DNA of 64,000 nucleotides from Blautia glucerasea (GCF_020537505.1 NZ_JAJBMO010000006.1:142077-206076), one strand, 5' to 3'; shown: positions 9,481 to 18,035, numbered from the stretch's first letter. The notes: generated by a model not told the origin, from the sequence alone. Numbers and translations: made by a program.

Positions 9481-9622
9481 TTACTGTTCACTCCATTCAC
9501 AGCAACACGCTTCGCGATGCACAGAAATCATGCATTCGCATGATTTCGCGCCGCAATTCTCGGGCTTTTTGTGAATTTTGTTCACAAAAAGCACCTCGCG
9601 GAACATTACCAGTGAACAATAA
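9479..9622 (+). repeat. Family A palindromic repeat, copy A3 (near full length)
   Basis: This is one of the most complete copies, about 144 bp. The left end is GGTTACTGTTCAC, the inner palindrome is ATCATGCATTCGCATGAT, a second hairpin has TTTTTGTGAA / TTCACAAAAA arms, and the right end is CTCGCGGAACATTACC. The terminal inverted repeats and internal symmetry are MITE-like. Confidence 0.88.
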
Positions 9623-9776
9623 CATCAGACGTTCTACCTCACTGTCTTCTTCGGACACACCGTTAGTTTTTTCCAGAATCAGCGGGGGCTGCCATCTCGC
9701 CCAGCTTTTCCTGGGGATGGGTGATGGTGGTAATGCCGGTGGCGCGCTGGGCGTAGAGGGGTTTCCGCTTATTTCA
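9623..9776. other. Unassigned coding-like debris
   Basis: On the minus strand two short frames look protein-like, one containing YAQRATGITTITHPQEKLGEM and the other ILEKTNGVSEEDSEVERLM. Neither has a start codon or ribosome binding site. They may be scraps of one frameshifted gene between repeat A3 and the threonine aldolase gene. I cannot identify the family. Confidence 0.3.
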
Positions 9777-10796
9777 TTACAATATCCCGATCAGCGCGTC
9801 AATATCTTCCATCTTCGTTGCCCAGCTTGTTGCAAAGCGGACTACGGTATGGTTGTCATCATATTTTTCCCAGAAACTAAACTTCACCTTCTCGCCCAGT
9901 TCCTCCATCTTCTTATTTTCCAGAATGACAAAGATCTGGTTGGTAGGGGAATTGATGAAAAACTCATATTCTTTTTCTTTAAGGGCAGCTTTCAGCTTCG
10001 CCGCAGTTTTGATGGCATTTTTGCTGATTTCCAGATATAAGTCGTCTGTAAAAAGAGTATCGAACTGGATTCCAAGAAGTCTGCCTTTTGCCAGAAGTGC
10101 CCCCTGCTGTTTGATCATGGTGAAGAAATGCCTGGGTGCCTTTTTCGGGAAAACAACGGCCTCGCCGCACAGGGCTCCTACCTTGGTTCCGCCAATATAA
10201 AATACATCGGTGTATTTCGCAATCTCTTTCAATGTCACATCTGTCTCTGCCACCAGTCCATAGCCAAGTCTGGCGCCATCTAAGAACAACGGGATCTGGT
10301 ACTCCCGACACACGCTGGAAATATCAGCCAGCTCCTGTCTGGTATAGAGAGTGCCATATTCGGTAGGATGAGAAATATAAACCATTCCCGGAAAAACCAT
10401 GTGATCGTAGCTGCCATCTGCATAATAGGTTCCGAGGTAATCTTTCAGATCTGCGGCAGAAATCTTACCATCCTTCTGGGGAAGCGGAAGGACCTTGTGT
10501 CCGGTAAATTCAATGGCACCGGCTTCATGGGCGTTTACATGTCCCGTAACTGCAGAAACCACGCCCTCATAACGGTTCAGCATAGATGCGATCACAACTG
10601 CATTTGTCTGGGTTCCGCCTACCAGGAAATACACTTCTCCATCCGGGCAGCCGCAGGCTGTTTTAATTTTCTCCTTCGCCTGGTCGCAGTAAGGATCCAG
10701 ACCATATCCTGGAACCTTCTCCATATTGGTTTCCATTAATCTTTTTAAAATTGCTTTGTGAGCACCTTCACAGTAATCATTTTCAAAATACAGCAT
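9777..10796 (-). CDS. Threonine aldolase-type PLP lyase (beta-eliminating lyase family)
   Basis: The 339-residue fold-type I PLP enzyme has the low-specificity threonine aldolase layout: GGTQTNAVVIA near residue 60, the PLP-stacking histidine in HVNAHEAGAIE (His90), the cofactor aspartate in LFLDGARLGYG (Asp173) and the Schiff-base lysine in YIGGTKVGAL (Lys205). It would cleave threonine or allo-threonine to glycine and acetaldehyde, or act on a related amino acid. The ATG at 10794-10796 is preceded by AAAGGAG; an upstream in-frame extension to 10862 lacks a site. It stands alone, downstream of a clear intergenic region. Confidence 0.88.
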   Translation of the reverse strand: MLYFENDYCEGAHKAILKRLMETNMEKVPGYGLDPYCDQAKEKIKTACGCPDGEVYFLVGGTQTNAVVIASMLNRYEGVVSAVTGHVNAHEAGAIEFTGHKVLPLPQKDGKISAADLKDYLGTYYADGSYDHMVFPGMVYISHPTEYGTLYTRQELADISSVCREYQIPLFLDGARLGYGLVAETDVTLKEIAKYTDVFYIGGTKVGALCGEAVVFPKKAPRHFFTMIKQQGALLAKGRLLGIQFDTLFTDDLYLEISKNAIKTAAKLKAALKEKEYEFFINSPTNQIFVILENKKMEELGEKVKFSFWEKYDDNHTVVRFATSWATKMEDIDALIGIL

Positions 10797-11031
10797 GTTG
10801 TAACTCCTTTTATTTTTTTGCTTGTATGCACAAATGTTAATTCTATAGTTAAGTTTTATCATATACCTATACGGAACTTTTTACAAGCAGATACCATTCG
10901 GAATCATAGCTTCCCTCTGTCCTTTCCCTATATTTTCAATTGCCTAAATAGAAAGAATAGTCCATTTCATGGTTCCCGTTCACTGGCAGCCTTTCATGTG
11001 CATTTGCCAAAAAACTTTTTATAGTTCAGGG

Positions 11032-11061
11032 TTGACATCCCCACTTCTGCCGAATTATAAT
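11032..11061 (+). promoter_or_regulatory. Sigma-70-type promoter of the riboswitch-controlled decarboxylase operon
   Basis: TTGACA at 11032-11037 and TATAAT at 11056-11061 are separated by 18 bp. Transcription would begin about 30 nt before the riboswitch aptamer. Confidence 0.85.
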
Positions 11062-11095
11062 AACATCAACAAAATATAGCTTATAGGCACACTTC

Positions 11096-11237
11096 AATAA
11101 AAGGGAGTAGCTGGCATATCAGATACGCTGTTTTTAAGGACACAGCATTTTCTGAATATGGATTTTCATGCGTCAGAACGGCAGACAGCTTTCATATGCT
11201 GTCACCCGCAGAGAATTGAAATGGCAAGACTTTTATT
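11096..11237 (+). promoter_or_regulatory. yybP-ykoY family (Mn2+) riboswitch aptamer
   Basis: The RNA is closed by AATAAAAG (11096-11103) pairing with CTTTTATT (11230-11237). It carries the class landmarks I recall: GGGAGUAGC just inside the 5' strand, a CGUCA...ACCCGC internal junction around 11171-11208, and GGCAAGAC just before the 3' strand. The 3' closing strand is also the 5' arm of a strong terminator, so ligand binding that stabilises the closing stem should switch expression on. Known members sense Mn2+. The gene downstream is a Na+-translocating decarboxylase subunit, not the usual Mn exporter, which is unusual. Confidence 0.8.
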
Positions 11238-11289
11238 ACAATAGCTGCATATTTTTGGTATGCATTGTTGTAATAAAAGTCTTTTTTTT
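11228..11289 (+). terminator. Riboswitch expression platform (intrinsic terminator)
   Basis: GACTTTTATTACAATAGC at 11228-11245 pairs with TTGTAATAAAAGTC ending at 11281, followed by eight T residues. The 5' arm overlaps the last strand of the aptamer stem, giving mutually exclusive structures. Confidence 0.9.
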
Positions 11290-11320
11290 ATATATATAAA
11301 CTCAAAAGGAGGAAAACAAA

Positions 11321-12457
11321 ATGGAATTTTTAACAGATGGAATCTTAGCACTGACCTGGCAGCAAATCGTAATGTTCGCGGTGGGAATCGCCCTGATCTG
11401 GCTGGCGATCAAAAAGGGCTTCGAACCAGCCCTGCTTCTGCCAATGGGCTTTGGCGCAATCCTTGTGAACCTGCCCTTCTCCGGAGTTCTGAACCAGACT
11501 CTGGCAGGTGGAATCCAGGCGAACGGCGTGATCGAATGGCTGTTTCATGTAGGAATTGAAGCATCCGAAGTAATGCCCATTTTACTCTTTATCGGAATCG
11601 GCGCCATGATCGACTTCGGGCCGCTGCTTTCCAAGCCTTCCCTGTTCCTGTTTGGAGCAGGTGCCCAGTTCGGGATCTTCGCTGCAATTTTGTTGGCCAC
11701 AGTCCTTGGTTTTGACTTAAAGGATGCGGCTTCTATCGGAATTATCGGCGCAGCAGATGGGCCAACCTCCATTCTGGTATCCCAGATCCTGAATTCCAGA
11801 TACATCGGTGCCATCGCCGTGGCCGCCTATTCCTACATGGCGCTTGTTCCCATTGTGCAGCCTTTCGCCATCCGGCTTGTAACTACGAAGAAAGAACGCT
11901 GCATCCATATGGAATACAATCCAAAATCCGTTTCCAAAACCATGCGGATTGCCTTTCCCATTGTAGTAACTGTCATCGTTGGCCTGGTGGCTCCACAATC
12001 TGTTGCCCTGGTGGGATTTCTCATGTTCGGCAACCTGATCCGTGAATGCGGTGTCCTTGGCACCATGTCTGACACTGCCCAGAATATTCTGGCGAACCTG
12101 ATCACCCTGCTTCTCGGGATCACCATCTCCTTCAGCATGCGGGCAGATCAGTTCGTAACAAAAGAAACCTTACTGATCCTGGTGATTGGACTTTTCGCCT
12201 TTGTAATGGACACCATTGGTGGTGTTCTGCTGGCAAAATTCCTAAACCTTTTCCTAAAAAAGAAGATTAATCCAATGATCGGCGGTGCCGGAATTTCTGC
12301 ATTTCCAATGTCCTCGCGTGTAGTTCAGAAAATGGCCATGGAGGAAGATCCTACAAACGTGATTCTCATGCAGGCCGCCGGCGCCAACGTGTCCGGGCAG
12401 ATTGCCTCTGTGATCGCAGGTGGCATGGTTATTAACCTGGTGACGAAATTTTTATAA
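11321..12457 (+). CDS. Sodium ion-translocating decarboxylase, beta subunit
   Basis: The 378-residue polytopic membrane protein matches the OadB/GcdB/MmdB family. The landmarks are IGIGAMIDFGPLLSKP, IIGAADGPTSILVSQ, GNLIRECGVL and GGAGISAFPMSSRVVQKMA, the last two near the Na+ and carboxybiotin sites. The beta subunit couples decarboxylation of carboxybiotin to Na+ export. The start has AAAAGGAGG upstream. The biotin-carrying and carboxyltransferase subunits are not nearby; only a small membrane peptide follows, so the enzyme's substrate (oxaloacetate, glutaconyl-CoA or methylmalonyl-CoA) cannot be read from context. Confidence 0.93.
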   Translation: MEFLTDGILALTWQQIVMFAVGIALIWLAIKKGFEPALLLPMGFGAILVNLPFSGVLNQTLAGGIQANGVIEWLFHVGIEASEVMPILLFIGIGAMIDFGPLLSKPSLFLFGAGAQFGIFAAILLATVLGFDLKDAASIGIIGAADGPTSILVSQILNSRYIGAIAVAAYSYMALVPIVQPFAIRLVTTKKERCIHMEYNPKSVSKTMRIAFPIVVTVIVGLVAPQSVALVGFLMFGNLIRECGVLGTMSDTAQNILANLITLLLGITISFSMRADQFVTKETLLILVIGLFAFVMDTIGGVLLAKFLNLFLKKKINPMIGGAGISAFPMSSRVVQKMAMEEDPTNVILMQAAGANVSGQIASVIAGGMVINLVTKFL

Positions 12458-12515
12458 GGATTTCCACAACCCTGATCAGTATTTCACACATTATATAAAC
12501 AGGAGGCTCTTATCT

Positions 12516-12632
12516 ATGAATACATCCAATATTATTATCGCTCTGGAAATCATGGCAAAAGGGATGGCTGGAATCTTCATTGCCATTCTCATCATAATAC
12601 TCTGTGTATGGATTCTGGGAAAAATAGGATAA
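12516..12632 (+). CDS. 38-residue single-span membrane peptide, OadG-like
   Basis: A very short gene with a perfect AGGAGG 9 nt before its ATG encodes MNTSNIIIALEIMAKGMAGI and then one hydrophobic helix (IFIAILIIILCVWILGKIG). It starts 58 bp after the decarboxylase beta gene and ends at a terminator, so it is the last gene of that operon. Na+ decarboxylases have a small one-helix gamma subunit (OadG) that holds the complex together. This peptide has the right topology and place but is shorter than typical OadG and lacks its cytoplasmic tail. Confidence 0.75.
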   Translation: MNTSNIIIALEIMAKGMAGIFIAILIIILCVWILGKIG

Positions 12633-12638
12633 CCACAA

Positions 12639-12677
12639 TGAGCCAAGGTCTTCTGTAACACACAGACCCTGGCTCAT
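12639..12677 (+). terminator. Terminator of the decarboxylase operon
   Basis: ATGAGCCAAGGTC pairs with GACCCTGGCTCAT around a 13-nt loop and is followed by a T-rich tract (TCTTTCTCTTTATT). Confidence 0.85.
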
Positions 12678-12720
12678 CTTTCTCTTTATTACTTACCGCT
12701 CACATCCTGGCCAATAACCT

Positions 12721-13902
12721 TTATTCTTCCGTGGAATCCGCAGGACTTTCCTTTTTTTCTGGAAAAGCGCTCTCCTCCCGGTCATAATTTTCCAGGAAGG
12801 AATGTCTCACTCCATACTGCTTATATCCCACAACAGTATCAATATTTACATTCTCCACACTCTTGAAAATATTTCCCTCCACAAACGGGTTTACCTTTTT
12901 CAGGTCACGGATCAATTCCTTGATTTCCACACGTTTGGAGCGGTTCTCATTGTTACAGGTGGTGCAGGTGTCTGTAAACTTACATGCACACTGTATAAAA
13001 TGCAGATCATTATAATCACGCCATGCCTTAATATCGTCCTCACGAACCAGATACAGCGGGCGGATCAGCTCCATCCCTTCAAAGTTAGTGCTGTGAAGCT
13101 TTGGCATCATAGTCTGCACCTGGGCGCCGTAAAGCATTCCCATAAGAATGGTCTCGATCACATCATCATAATGATGTCCCAGGGCAATCTTGTTGCAGCC
13201 CATTTCCTTTGCAAACGCATAGAGATGGCCGCGGCGCATTCTTGCACAAAGATAACAAGGTGACTTCTCTACATTAAATACGGACTCAAAAATATCAGAC
13301 TCAAAAATTTGGATGGGAATATTCAGCCTTCTGGCATTTTCCTCGATCACCTGACGGTTGGCCGGACTATACCCTGGATCCATAACCAGAAACTTCACTT
13401 CGAAATCAAACTTATTGTGAAGCTTCAATTCCTGAAAGCACTTTGCCATCAGCATGGAATCCTTACCGCCTGAAATACAGACTGCAATCCTGTCTCCAGG
13501 CTTCACAAGCTCATAGGTATTGATCGCCTTGGTGAACTTGGACCAGATTTTTTTCTTAAATTTCTTTCGAAGGCTGATCTCCACATTTTTCGCAAAATCT
13601 TCGTCCTGGGAACTCTTCATGGCATCCATAAGCCAGGCAATATAGCCCTTCTCCAGGCTTACTGCGTCAAGTCCCTCTTCTTCAAGATTTTCCGCAATTT
13701 CTTTACTGTTGATTCCCCTGCTGCAGCAGATCACCAGCTTCTTCGTCTTATCTACTTCCGGGTTCTCTTTTATCTCCTCGGGTTTGCAGGCTACTGCGCC
13801 TTTGATGGCACCGTGGGAAATCTCAATCTCATCGCGGACATCAATGATCTGATAGGAATCCGCTGGTAACTTCTTTAGTTCTTCTATTGTTATACTACTC
13901 AT
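12721..13902 (-). CDS. Rhodanese domain fused to a TtcA-type PP-loop ATPase
   Basis: The 393-residue protein has an N-terminal rhodanese domain (IIDVRDEIEISHG, with sulfur-carrying cysteine in VICCSRGINS, about residues 1-95). A PP-loop ATPase of the TtcA/TilS class follows, with SGGKDSMLMAKCF near residue 143, the paired cysteines SPCYLCARMRRG, and a CACKFTDTCTTCNNE cysteine cluster. TtcA proteins make 2-thiocytidine in tRNA using an Fe-S cluster. The fused rhodanese suggests built-in delivery of persulfide sulfur. The C-terminal 20 residues are low complexity. It is transcribed alone. Confidence 0.88.
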   Translation of the reverse strand: MSSITIEELKKLPADSYQIIDVRDEIEISHGAIKGAVACKPEEIKENPEVDKTKKLVICCSRGINSKEIAENLEEEGLDAVSLEKGYIAWLMDAMKSSQDEDFAKNVEISLRKKFKKKIWSKFTKAINTYELVKPGDRIAVCISGGKDSMLMAKCFQELKLHNKFDFEVKFLVMDPGYSPANRQVIEENARRLNIPIQIFESDIFESVFNVEKSPCYLCARMRRGHLYAFAKEMGCNKIALGHHYDDVIETILMGMLYGAQVQTMMPKLHSTNFEGMELIRPLYLVREDDIKAWRDYNDLHFIQCACKFTDTCTTCNNENRSKRVEIKELIRDLKKVNPFVEGNIFKSVENVNIDTVVGYKQYGVRHSFLENYDREESAFPEKKESPADSTEE

Positions 13903-13918
13903 TTAAAAACCTTTCCTA

Positions 13919-13989
13919 GCGCGTATCTGAAAAAGACTTTCTGCAAGATGTGCGTCACAATTTGTGGGAATGATTTTTCAGACACTCTC
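13919..13989 (+). repeat. Family B inverted repeat, copy B1
   Basis: The arms are GCGTATCTGAAAAAGACTTT on the left and GATTTTTCAGACACTCT on the right, with the core CTGCAAGATGTGCGTCACAA. It is the most complete copy of this second repeat family, about 70 bp. Confidence 0.8.
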
Positions 13990-14046
13990 TAAAATGTATT
14001 CTATAATGTCCACGCTCCAGAGCGTATCCAATCTTTTTTCTTAGCT

Positions 14047-14490
14047 TTAATTCCGATTCTTGATCAGTGACACAACAAACAGGATCACTGCAAGTACCGC
14101 AAAAAACGGAATCACTGCCACCAGGATATGAAACAGCAAAAATACCACGATCAGCAGGAGCACCACGCCCAGCAGCTTACTGTACCAGGTATCAAAACGC
14201 CATACGTGCACATGCTCCTTTCCCATACCCTGGGCGTTCTGGGAATCATCTGAATACGTGCTGTACTCTTCATAATCCAACTGTCCATTATCCACATCTG
14301 TATCCAGCAAAGTCCTGGCAATCAGCCTGGGATCTCCAAGCTCCGCAAGAACCTGCTGCTCGTCCCGTCCACTGCGCACCTGTGACTGGATATAATCTTC
14401 ATAGTAACGCACATGCGCTGCCACTTTGCCCTCATGCATCTGTCCGGACAACTGGTTTCTCAATGTATCCAGAAATTCTGTTCTGTTCAT
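14047..14490 (-). CDS. DUF1700/HAAS-domain membrane protein
   Basis: The 147-residue protein starts MNRTEFLDTLRNQLSG and has the helical HAAS-type domain common to DUF1700 proteins (YYEDYIQSQVRSGRDEQQV, ELGDPRLIARTLL) over residues 1-70. An acidic linker and two or three C-terminal membrane spans follow. Such proteins usually sit next to a PadR-type regulator and act in envelope stress signalling; no such neighbour is seen here. The ribosome binding site is weak (AAAGG). Confidence 0.8.
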   Translation of the reverse strand: MNRTEFLDTLRNQLSGQMHEGKVAAHVRYYEDYIQSQVRSGRDEQQVLAELGDPRLIARTLLDTDVDNGQLDYEEYSTYSDDSQNAQGMGKEHVHVWRFDTWYSKLLGVVLLLIVVFLLFHILVAVIPFFAVLAVILFVVSLIKNRN

Positions 14491-14822
14491 TCAATTATTC
14501 AACCTTTCTTATATAAGCCCAAGAATTATTATCTGTTTCAAAATATTTTATCTAAGCATGCAGCTATTCAGTACCATCACAGTTACACGCTTCACGGAAT
14601 ACCGCCTTCTGAATAGTTACCTAAGCATTTTCTATTCTAACAACACTTTCACCCTTACGCAACTATCCAAGTCATAAAATTTTTATGAATCCTTCCTTAA
14701 GAGAGTCTAAAAGAAAGGATCGTTTTTTACCATTCAGACAGATTTTCTTTGTGCCAAAAGCATTTGTTAATTTTCACAAATAATCAATGATTTTTTTGAC
14801 AATAATTCCGTCTGTTAATTTA
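14491..14822. other. Intergenic region upstream of the fhs promoter
   Basis: This stretch holds a short family A repeat (14563-14621) and otherwise AT-rich sequence. No gene with a ribosome binding site was found. Confidence 0.5.
14563..14621 (+). repeat. Family A repeat, copy A4 (internally deleted)
   Basis: The left end (GCTATTCAGTACCATCACAG) joins directly to the right end (CTTCTGAATAGTTACC). The whole central palindrome is missing, leaving a 59-bp solo form with its terminal inverted repeats. Confidence 0.7.
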
Positions 14823-14851
14823 TTGACATAATGTTTTTTTAATGATACAAT
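14823..14851 (+). promoter_or_regulatory. Promoter of fhs
   Basis: TTGACA at 14823-14828 and TACAAT at 14846-14851 are separated by 17 bp, placing transcription start just before the ZTP aptamer. Confidence 0.8.
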
Positions 14852-14877
14852 AAGCACATCAATTGAAAAGCTTCTGA

Positions 14878-14980
14878 ATACTGACGGATCGTGGAGTTAA
14901 CCACAGGGACTTCGGAAGCAGATCAAGATCGTTGCTGGTGGCTAAATCCACAGCAACTCAGGAGCCGACCGTCTGGGCAG
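14878..14980 (+). promoter_or_regulatory. ZTP (pfl motif) riboswitch
   Basis: The leader has the pfl/ZTP architecture: a 5' helix domain with GGATCGTGGAGTTAACCAC, a variable linker, and the conserved 3' block CCGACCGTCTGGGCAG. It is followed at once by a terminator whose first strand overlaps the conserved block. ZTP riboswitches turn on purine and one-carbon genes when the AICAR-triphosphate alarmone builds up under 10-formyl-folate shortage. Control of fhs is a classic association. Confidence 0.88.
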
Positions 14981-15011
14981 TATTTGAATCATCAGATACT
15001 GCCCTTTTTTT
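14975..15011 (+). terminator. Expression-platform terminator of the ZTP riboswitch
   Basis: GGGCAGTATTTGA pairs with TCAGATACTGCCC and is followed by seven T residues; the 5' arm overlaps the conserved aptamer end. Confidence 0.9.
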
Positions 15012-15063
15012 ACCGGAAGGTTTGGAAGCCATTTAATCTTACACAACGAAAGGAGCTTTTATT

Positions 15064-16749
15064 ATGGGGTTTAAAAGTGACATCGAAATCGCACAGGAAT
15101 GCGAAATGAAACCAATTACTGAGATTGCGGCGAAAGCAGGTATTGATGACAAATACCTTGAGCAGTACGGTAAATATAAAGCAAAAATTGACTATAATCT
15201 GTTAAAAGAGACAGACAAAGAAGATGGCAAACTGATTCTGGTTACCGCTATCAACCCGACTCCAGCCGGAGAAGGAAAAACAACGACTACTGTTGGTCTT
15301 GCAGATGCTATGCAGCAGATGGGCAAGAACGTTATGGTAGCTCTTCGTGAGCCATCCCTTGGACCGGTATTTGGTGTTAAGGGCGGCGCAGCAGGCGGCG
15401 GATATGCACAGGTTGTTCCAATGGAAGACATCAACCTTCACTTCACCGGTGACTTCCACGCAATCGGCGCAGCCAACAACCTTCTTGCAGCTATGATCGA
15501 CAACCATATTTTCCAGGGCAACGCACTGAACATCGACCCACGTAAGATTACATGGAGAAGATGCGTAGATATGAATGACCGTCAGCTTCGTAACGTAGTA
15601 GATGGTCTTGGCGGAAGAACAAACGGTATGCCTCGTGAAGATGGATATGACATCACCGTTGCTTCTGAAATCATGGCAGTTCTCTGTCTTGCAAGTGACA
15701 TCACAGACCTGAAGAAGAGACTTTCCAGAATGATCATTGGTTATACATATGGCAAGCCTTCAGAGCAGAAGCCAGTTACCGCTGGTGACCTCCACGCAGA
15801 AGGTGCTATGACAGCCCTTCTGAAAGATGCTCTGAAACCGAATCTGGTTCAGACCCTGGAGCATGTACCTGCAATCGTTCACGGCGGACCATTCGCAAAC
15901 ATCGCTCACGGATGCAACTCCGTAACTGCTACTAAGATGGCTTTGAAGCTTGCTGATTATACCATCACAGAGGCTGGATTCGGTGCAGACCTTGGTGCTG
16001 AAAAATTCCTTGATATCAAGTGCCGTATGGCTGGCCTGAAACCAAACGCAGTTGTTATCGTTGCTACCGTCCGTGCACTGAAATACAATGGCGGCGTTGC
16101 CAAAGCAGATCTGAACAATGAGAACCTTGAGGCTCTTGAGAAGGGTCTTCCGAACCTGCTGAAGCATGTAAGCAACATCAAGAACGTTTACAAGCTTCCA
16201 TGTGTGGTTGCCATCAACGCATTCCCAACCGATACCAAGGCAGAGCTTGACCTGGTTGAAGCGAAATGTAAAGAACTTGGCGTTAACGTTGCTCTTTCTG
16301 AAGTATGGGCAAAAGGCGGCGAAGGCGGCAAGAAGTTAGCGGAAGAAGTGATCCGTCTTGTAGAAGAGCCAAATGACTTCACCTATTCCTATGAGCTTGA
16401 GGGCTCCATTGAAGATAAACTGAACCAGATCGTTCAGAAGATTTACGGTGGTAAGAGAGTCGTTCTCACAGCCAATGCCCAGAAGCAGGCCAAACAGCTT
16501 GAAGCTCTTGGATTTGGCAATTGCCCGATCTGTGTTGCAAAAACACAGTACAGCTTAACCGATGACCAGACCAAGCTTGGTGCTCCGACAGACTTCGAAG
16601 TAACCGTTCGTAACCTGAAGATTTCCGCAGGTGCAGGCTTCATCGTAGCTCTCACCGGCGAGATCATGACCATGCCAGGTCTCCCGAAAGTTCCGGCAGC
16701 TGAGAAGATCGACGTAGACGAAACTGGTAAGATCACAGGACTGTTCTAA
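15064..16749 (+). CDS. fhs: Formate-tetrahydrofolate ligase
   Basis: The 561-residue enzyme makes 10-formyl-tetrahydrofolate from formate, ATP and tetrahydrofolate, feeding purine synthesis and, in acetogens, the methyl branch of the Wood-Ljungdahl pathway. The phosphate loop [10 protein letters not shown] begins near residue 65, followed by [22 protein letters not shown] split across the active site, and FTGDFHAI. The length is normal for the family. The ATG has AAAGGAG upstream. It is a single-gene unit under the ZTP riboswitch, with its own terminator, and codon use is strongly biased (GCA, GGC, CGT), consistent with high expression. Confidence 0.97.
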   Translation: MGFKSDIEIAQECEMKPITEIAAKAGIDDKYLEQYGKYKAKIDYNLLKETDKEDGKLILVTAINPTPAGEGKTTTTVGLADAMQQMGKNVMVALREPSLGPVFGVKGGAAGGGYAQVVPMEDINLHFTGDFHAIGAANNLLAAMIDNHIFQGNALNIDPRKITWRRCVDMNDRQLRNVVDGLGGRTNGMPREDGYDITVASEIMAVLCLASDITDLKKRLSRMIIGYTYGKPSEQKPVTAGDLHAEGAMTALLKDALKPNLVQTLEHVPAIVHGGPFANIAHGCNSVTATKMALKLADYTITEAGFGADLGAEKFLDIKCRMAGLKPNAVVIVATVRALKYNGGVAKADLNNENLEALEKGLPNLLKHVSNIKNVYKLPCVVAINAFPTDTKAELDLVEAKCKELGVNVALSEVWAKGGEGGKKLAEEVIRLVEEPNDFTYSYELEGSIEDKLNQIVQKIYGGKRVVLTANAQKQAKQLEALGFGNCPICVAKTQYSLTDDQTKLGAPTDFEVTVRNLKISAGAGFIVALTGEIMTMPGLPKVPAAEKIDVDETGKITGLF

Positions 16750-16812
16750 TTTTCACCGCAGTCACCAAGTTTTCGTGCGATCATGAATTTTGGTTTGTTG
16801 CTCATGAAAATC

Positions 16813-16846
16813 AATGCCCGGGAGTTTTTAACTCCCGGGCATTTTT
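16813..16846 (+). terminator. Terminator of fhs
   Basis: AATGCCCGGGAGT pairs with ACTCCCGGGCATT, followed by TTT, 65 bp past the fhs stop codon. Confidence 0.9.
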
Positions 16847-16858
16847 ACGCAACAAACA

Positions 16859-16885
16859 ACTGCCAGGGACAGATTCCCTGGCAGT
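16859..16885 (-). terminator. Terminator of purC
   Basis: Read on the minus strand, ACTGCCAGGGA pairs with TCCCTGGCAGT and is followed by TGTTTGTTG. It lies just past the purC stop codon. Confidence 0.75.
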
Positions 16886-16899
16886 GTTATGTATATTCC

Positions 16900-17772
16900 T
16901 TATTTCAGCTTCTCTCCGGTAAGCATCTCATATGCCTGGAGATATTTATCAATGGTCTTGTCCACGATTTCCTGTGGAAGTGTCCAGTTGTTGTCCGGAT
17001 TGGCTTTCAGCCAGTCGCGGGCGAACTGCTTGTCAAAGGATGGCTGGCCATGTCCTGGCTCATAGCCATCTGCCGGCCAGAATCTGGAGCTGTCCGGTGT
17101 GAGCATCTCATCACCAAGCACAATATTTCCATTCTCATCCAGACCAAACTCAAACTTGGTATCTGCAATAATAATACCCTTGCTCAGTGCATATTCTGCA
17201 CACTTTTTATATAATGCGATGGTGTAATCACGGATCTTCCCGGCATATTCCTGACCATGTCCCGGATAGTATTTCTCAAGATGGGCAACGCTCTGCTCAA
17301 AAGAAATATTCTCATCATGATCACCGATCTCAGCCTTGGTAGAAGGTGTGTAAATAGGTTCCGGCAGCTTATCAGACTCTTTCAGTCCTTCTGGAAGAGT
17401 AATTCCGCAGACAGTACCATTCTTCTGGTAGCTAGCCCAGCCACTTCCTGTAATGTATCCTCGAACGATACACTCTACCGGAATCATGTCCAGCTTGCGG
17501 CACATCATGCTGTTTCCGTCGAATTTGTCCTGCTGGAAAAACTCTGGCATATCTTTTACATCAACAGAAATCATGTGGTTCGGCAGGATGTCCTGGGTCA
17601 TATCGAACCAGAACTTGGACATCTGTGTAAGGACAGTGCCCTTCTTAGTCACTTCGTTGTTCAGGATCACGTCAAAACAGCTGATACGGTCTGTAGCAAC
17701 CATGATCAGGCTGTCTCCATTGTCGTAAATCTCGCGTACTTTGCCTTCTTTAACTGGCTTCATTTCCTGCAT
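16900..17772 (-). CDS. purC: SAICAR synthetase (phosphoribosylaminoimidazole-succinocarboxamide synthase)
   Basis: The 290-residue enzyme joins aspartate to CAIR in purine synthesis. Family blocks are KEGKVREIY, ATDRISCFDVIL, PVECIVRGYITGSGW, ADTKFEFGLD and GDEMLTPDSSRFW. The ATG at 17770-17772 has GAGGTG 7 nt upstream; a start six codons earlier has no such site. It faces fhs tail to tail. Each gene has its own terminator, and both supply purine synthesis. Confidence 0.96.
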   Translation of the reverse strand: MQEMKPVKEGKVREIYDNGDSLIMVATDRISCFDVILNNEVTKKGTVLTQMSKFWFDMTQDILPNHMISVDVKDMPEFFQQDKFDGNSMMCRKLDMIPVECIVRGYITGSGWASYQKNGTVCGITLPEGLKESDKLPEPIYTPSTKAEIGDHDENISFEQSVAHLEKYYPGHGQEYAGKIRDYTIALYKKCAEYALSKGIIIADTKFEFGLDENGNIVLGDEMLTPDSSRFWPADGYEPGHGQPSFDKQFARDWLKANPDNNWTLPQEIVDKTIDKYLQAYEMLTGEKLK

Positions 17773-17812
17773 AGCTTTACACCTCGTCATTTTTCTATTT
17801 TTCGTTTATGTC

Positions 17813-17857
17813 AATGGAAAATCAACTTATCCGGGCGTTTCTTCTGCCCGGGATTTC
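17813..17857 (-). promoter_or_regulatory. Structured leader hairpin upstream of purC
   Basis: On the minus strand an outer ATGGAAA / TTTTCCAT pairing encloses a strong CCGGGC / GCCCGG stem. There is no T run, so it is not a plain terminator. I do not recognise a riboswitch class; the position, 40 nt before the purC start, suggests a regulatory or stability element. Confidence 0.45.
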
Positions 17858-18035
17858 CATTTACAGCACCCCATCATTTTATCATTTTACAGACCAAAAA
17901 ACAATTCTCCTAATTGCTGAAATCAAAGCATCTTTTCCCGAAATCCATGTGAATCTTCACAGAAGCAGACAATGGCCGCCGCATAATCCATGCTATGCAG
18001 CAGCCACATATAACCATTCAACAAAAAACAGCAGG

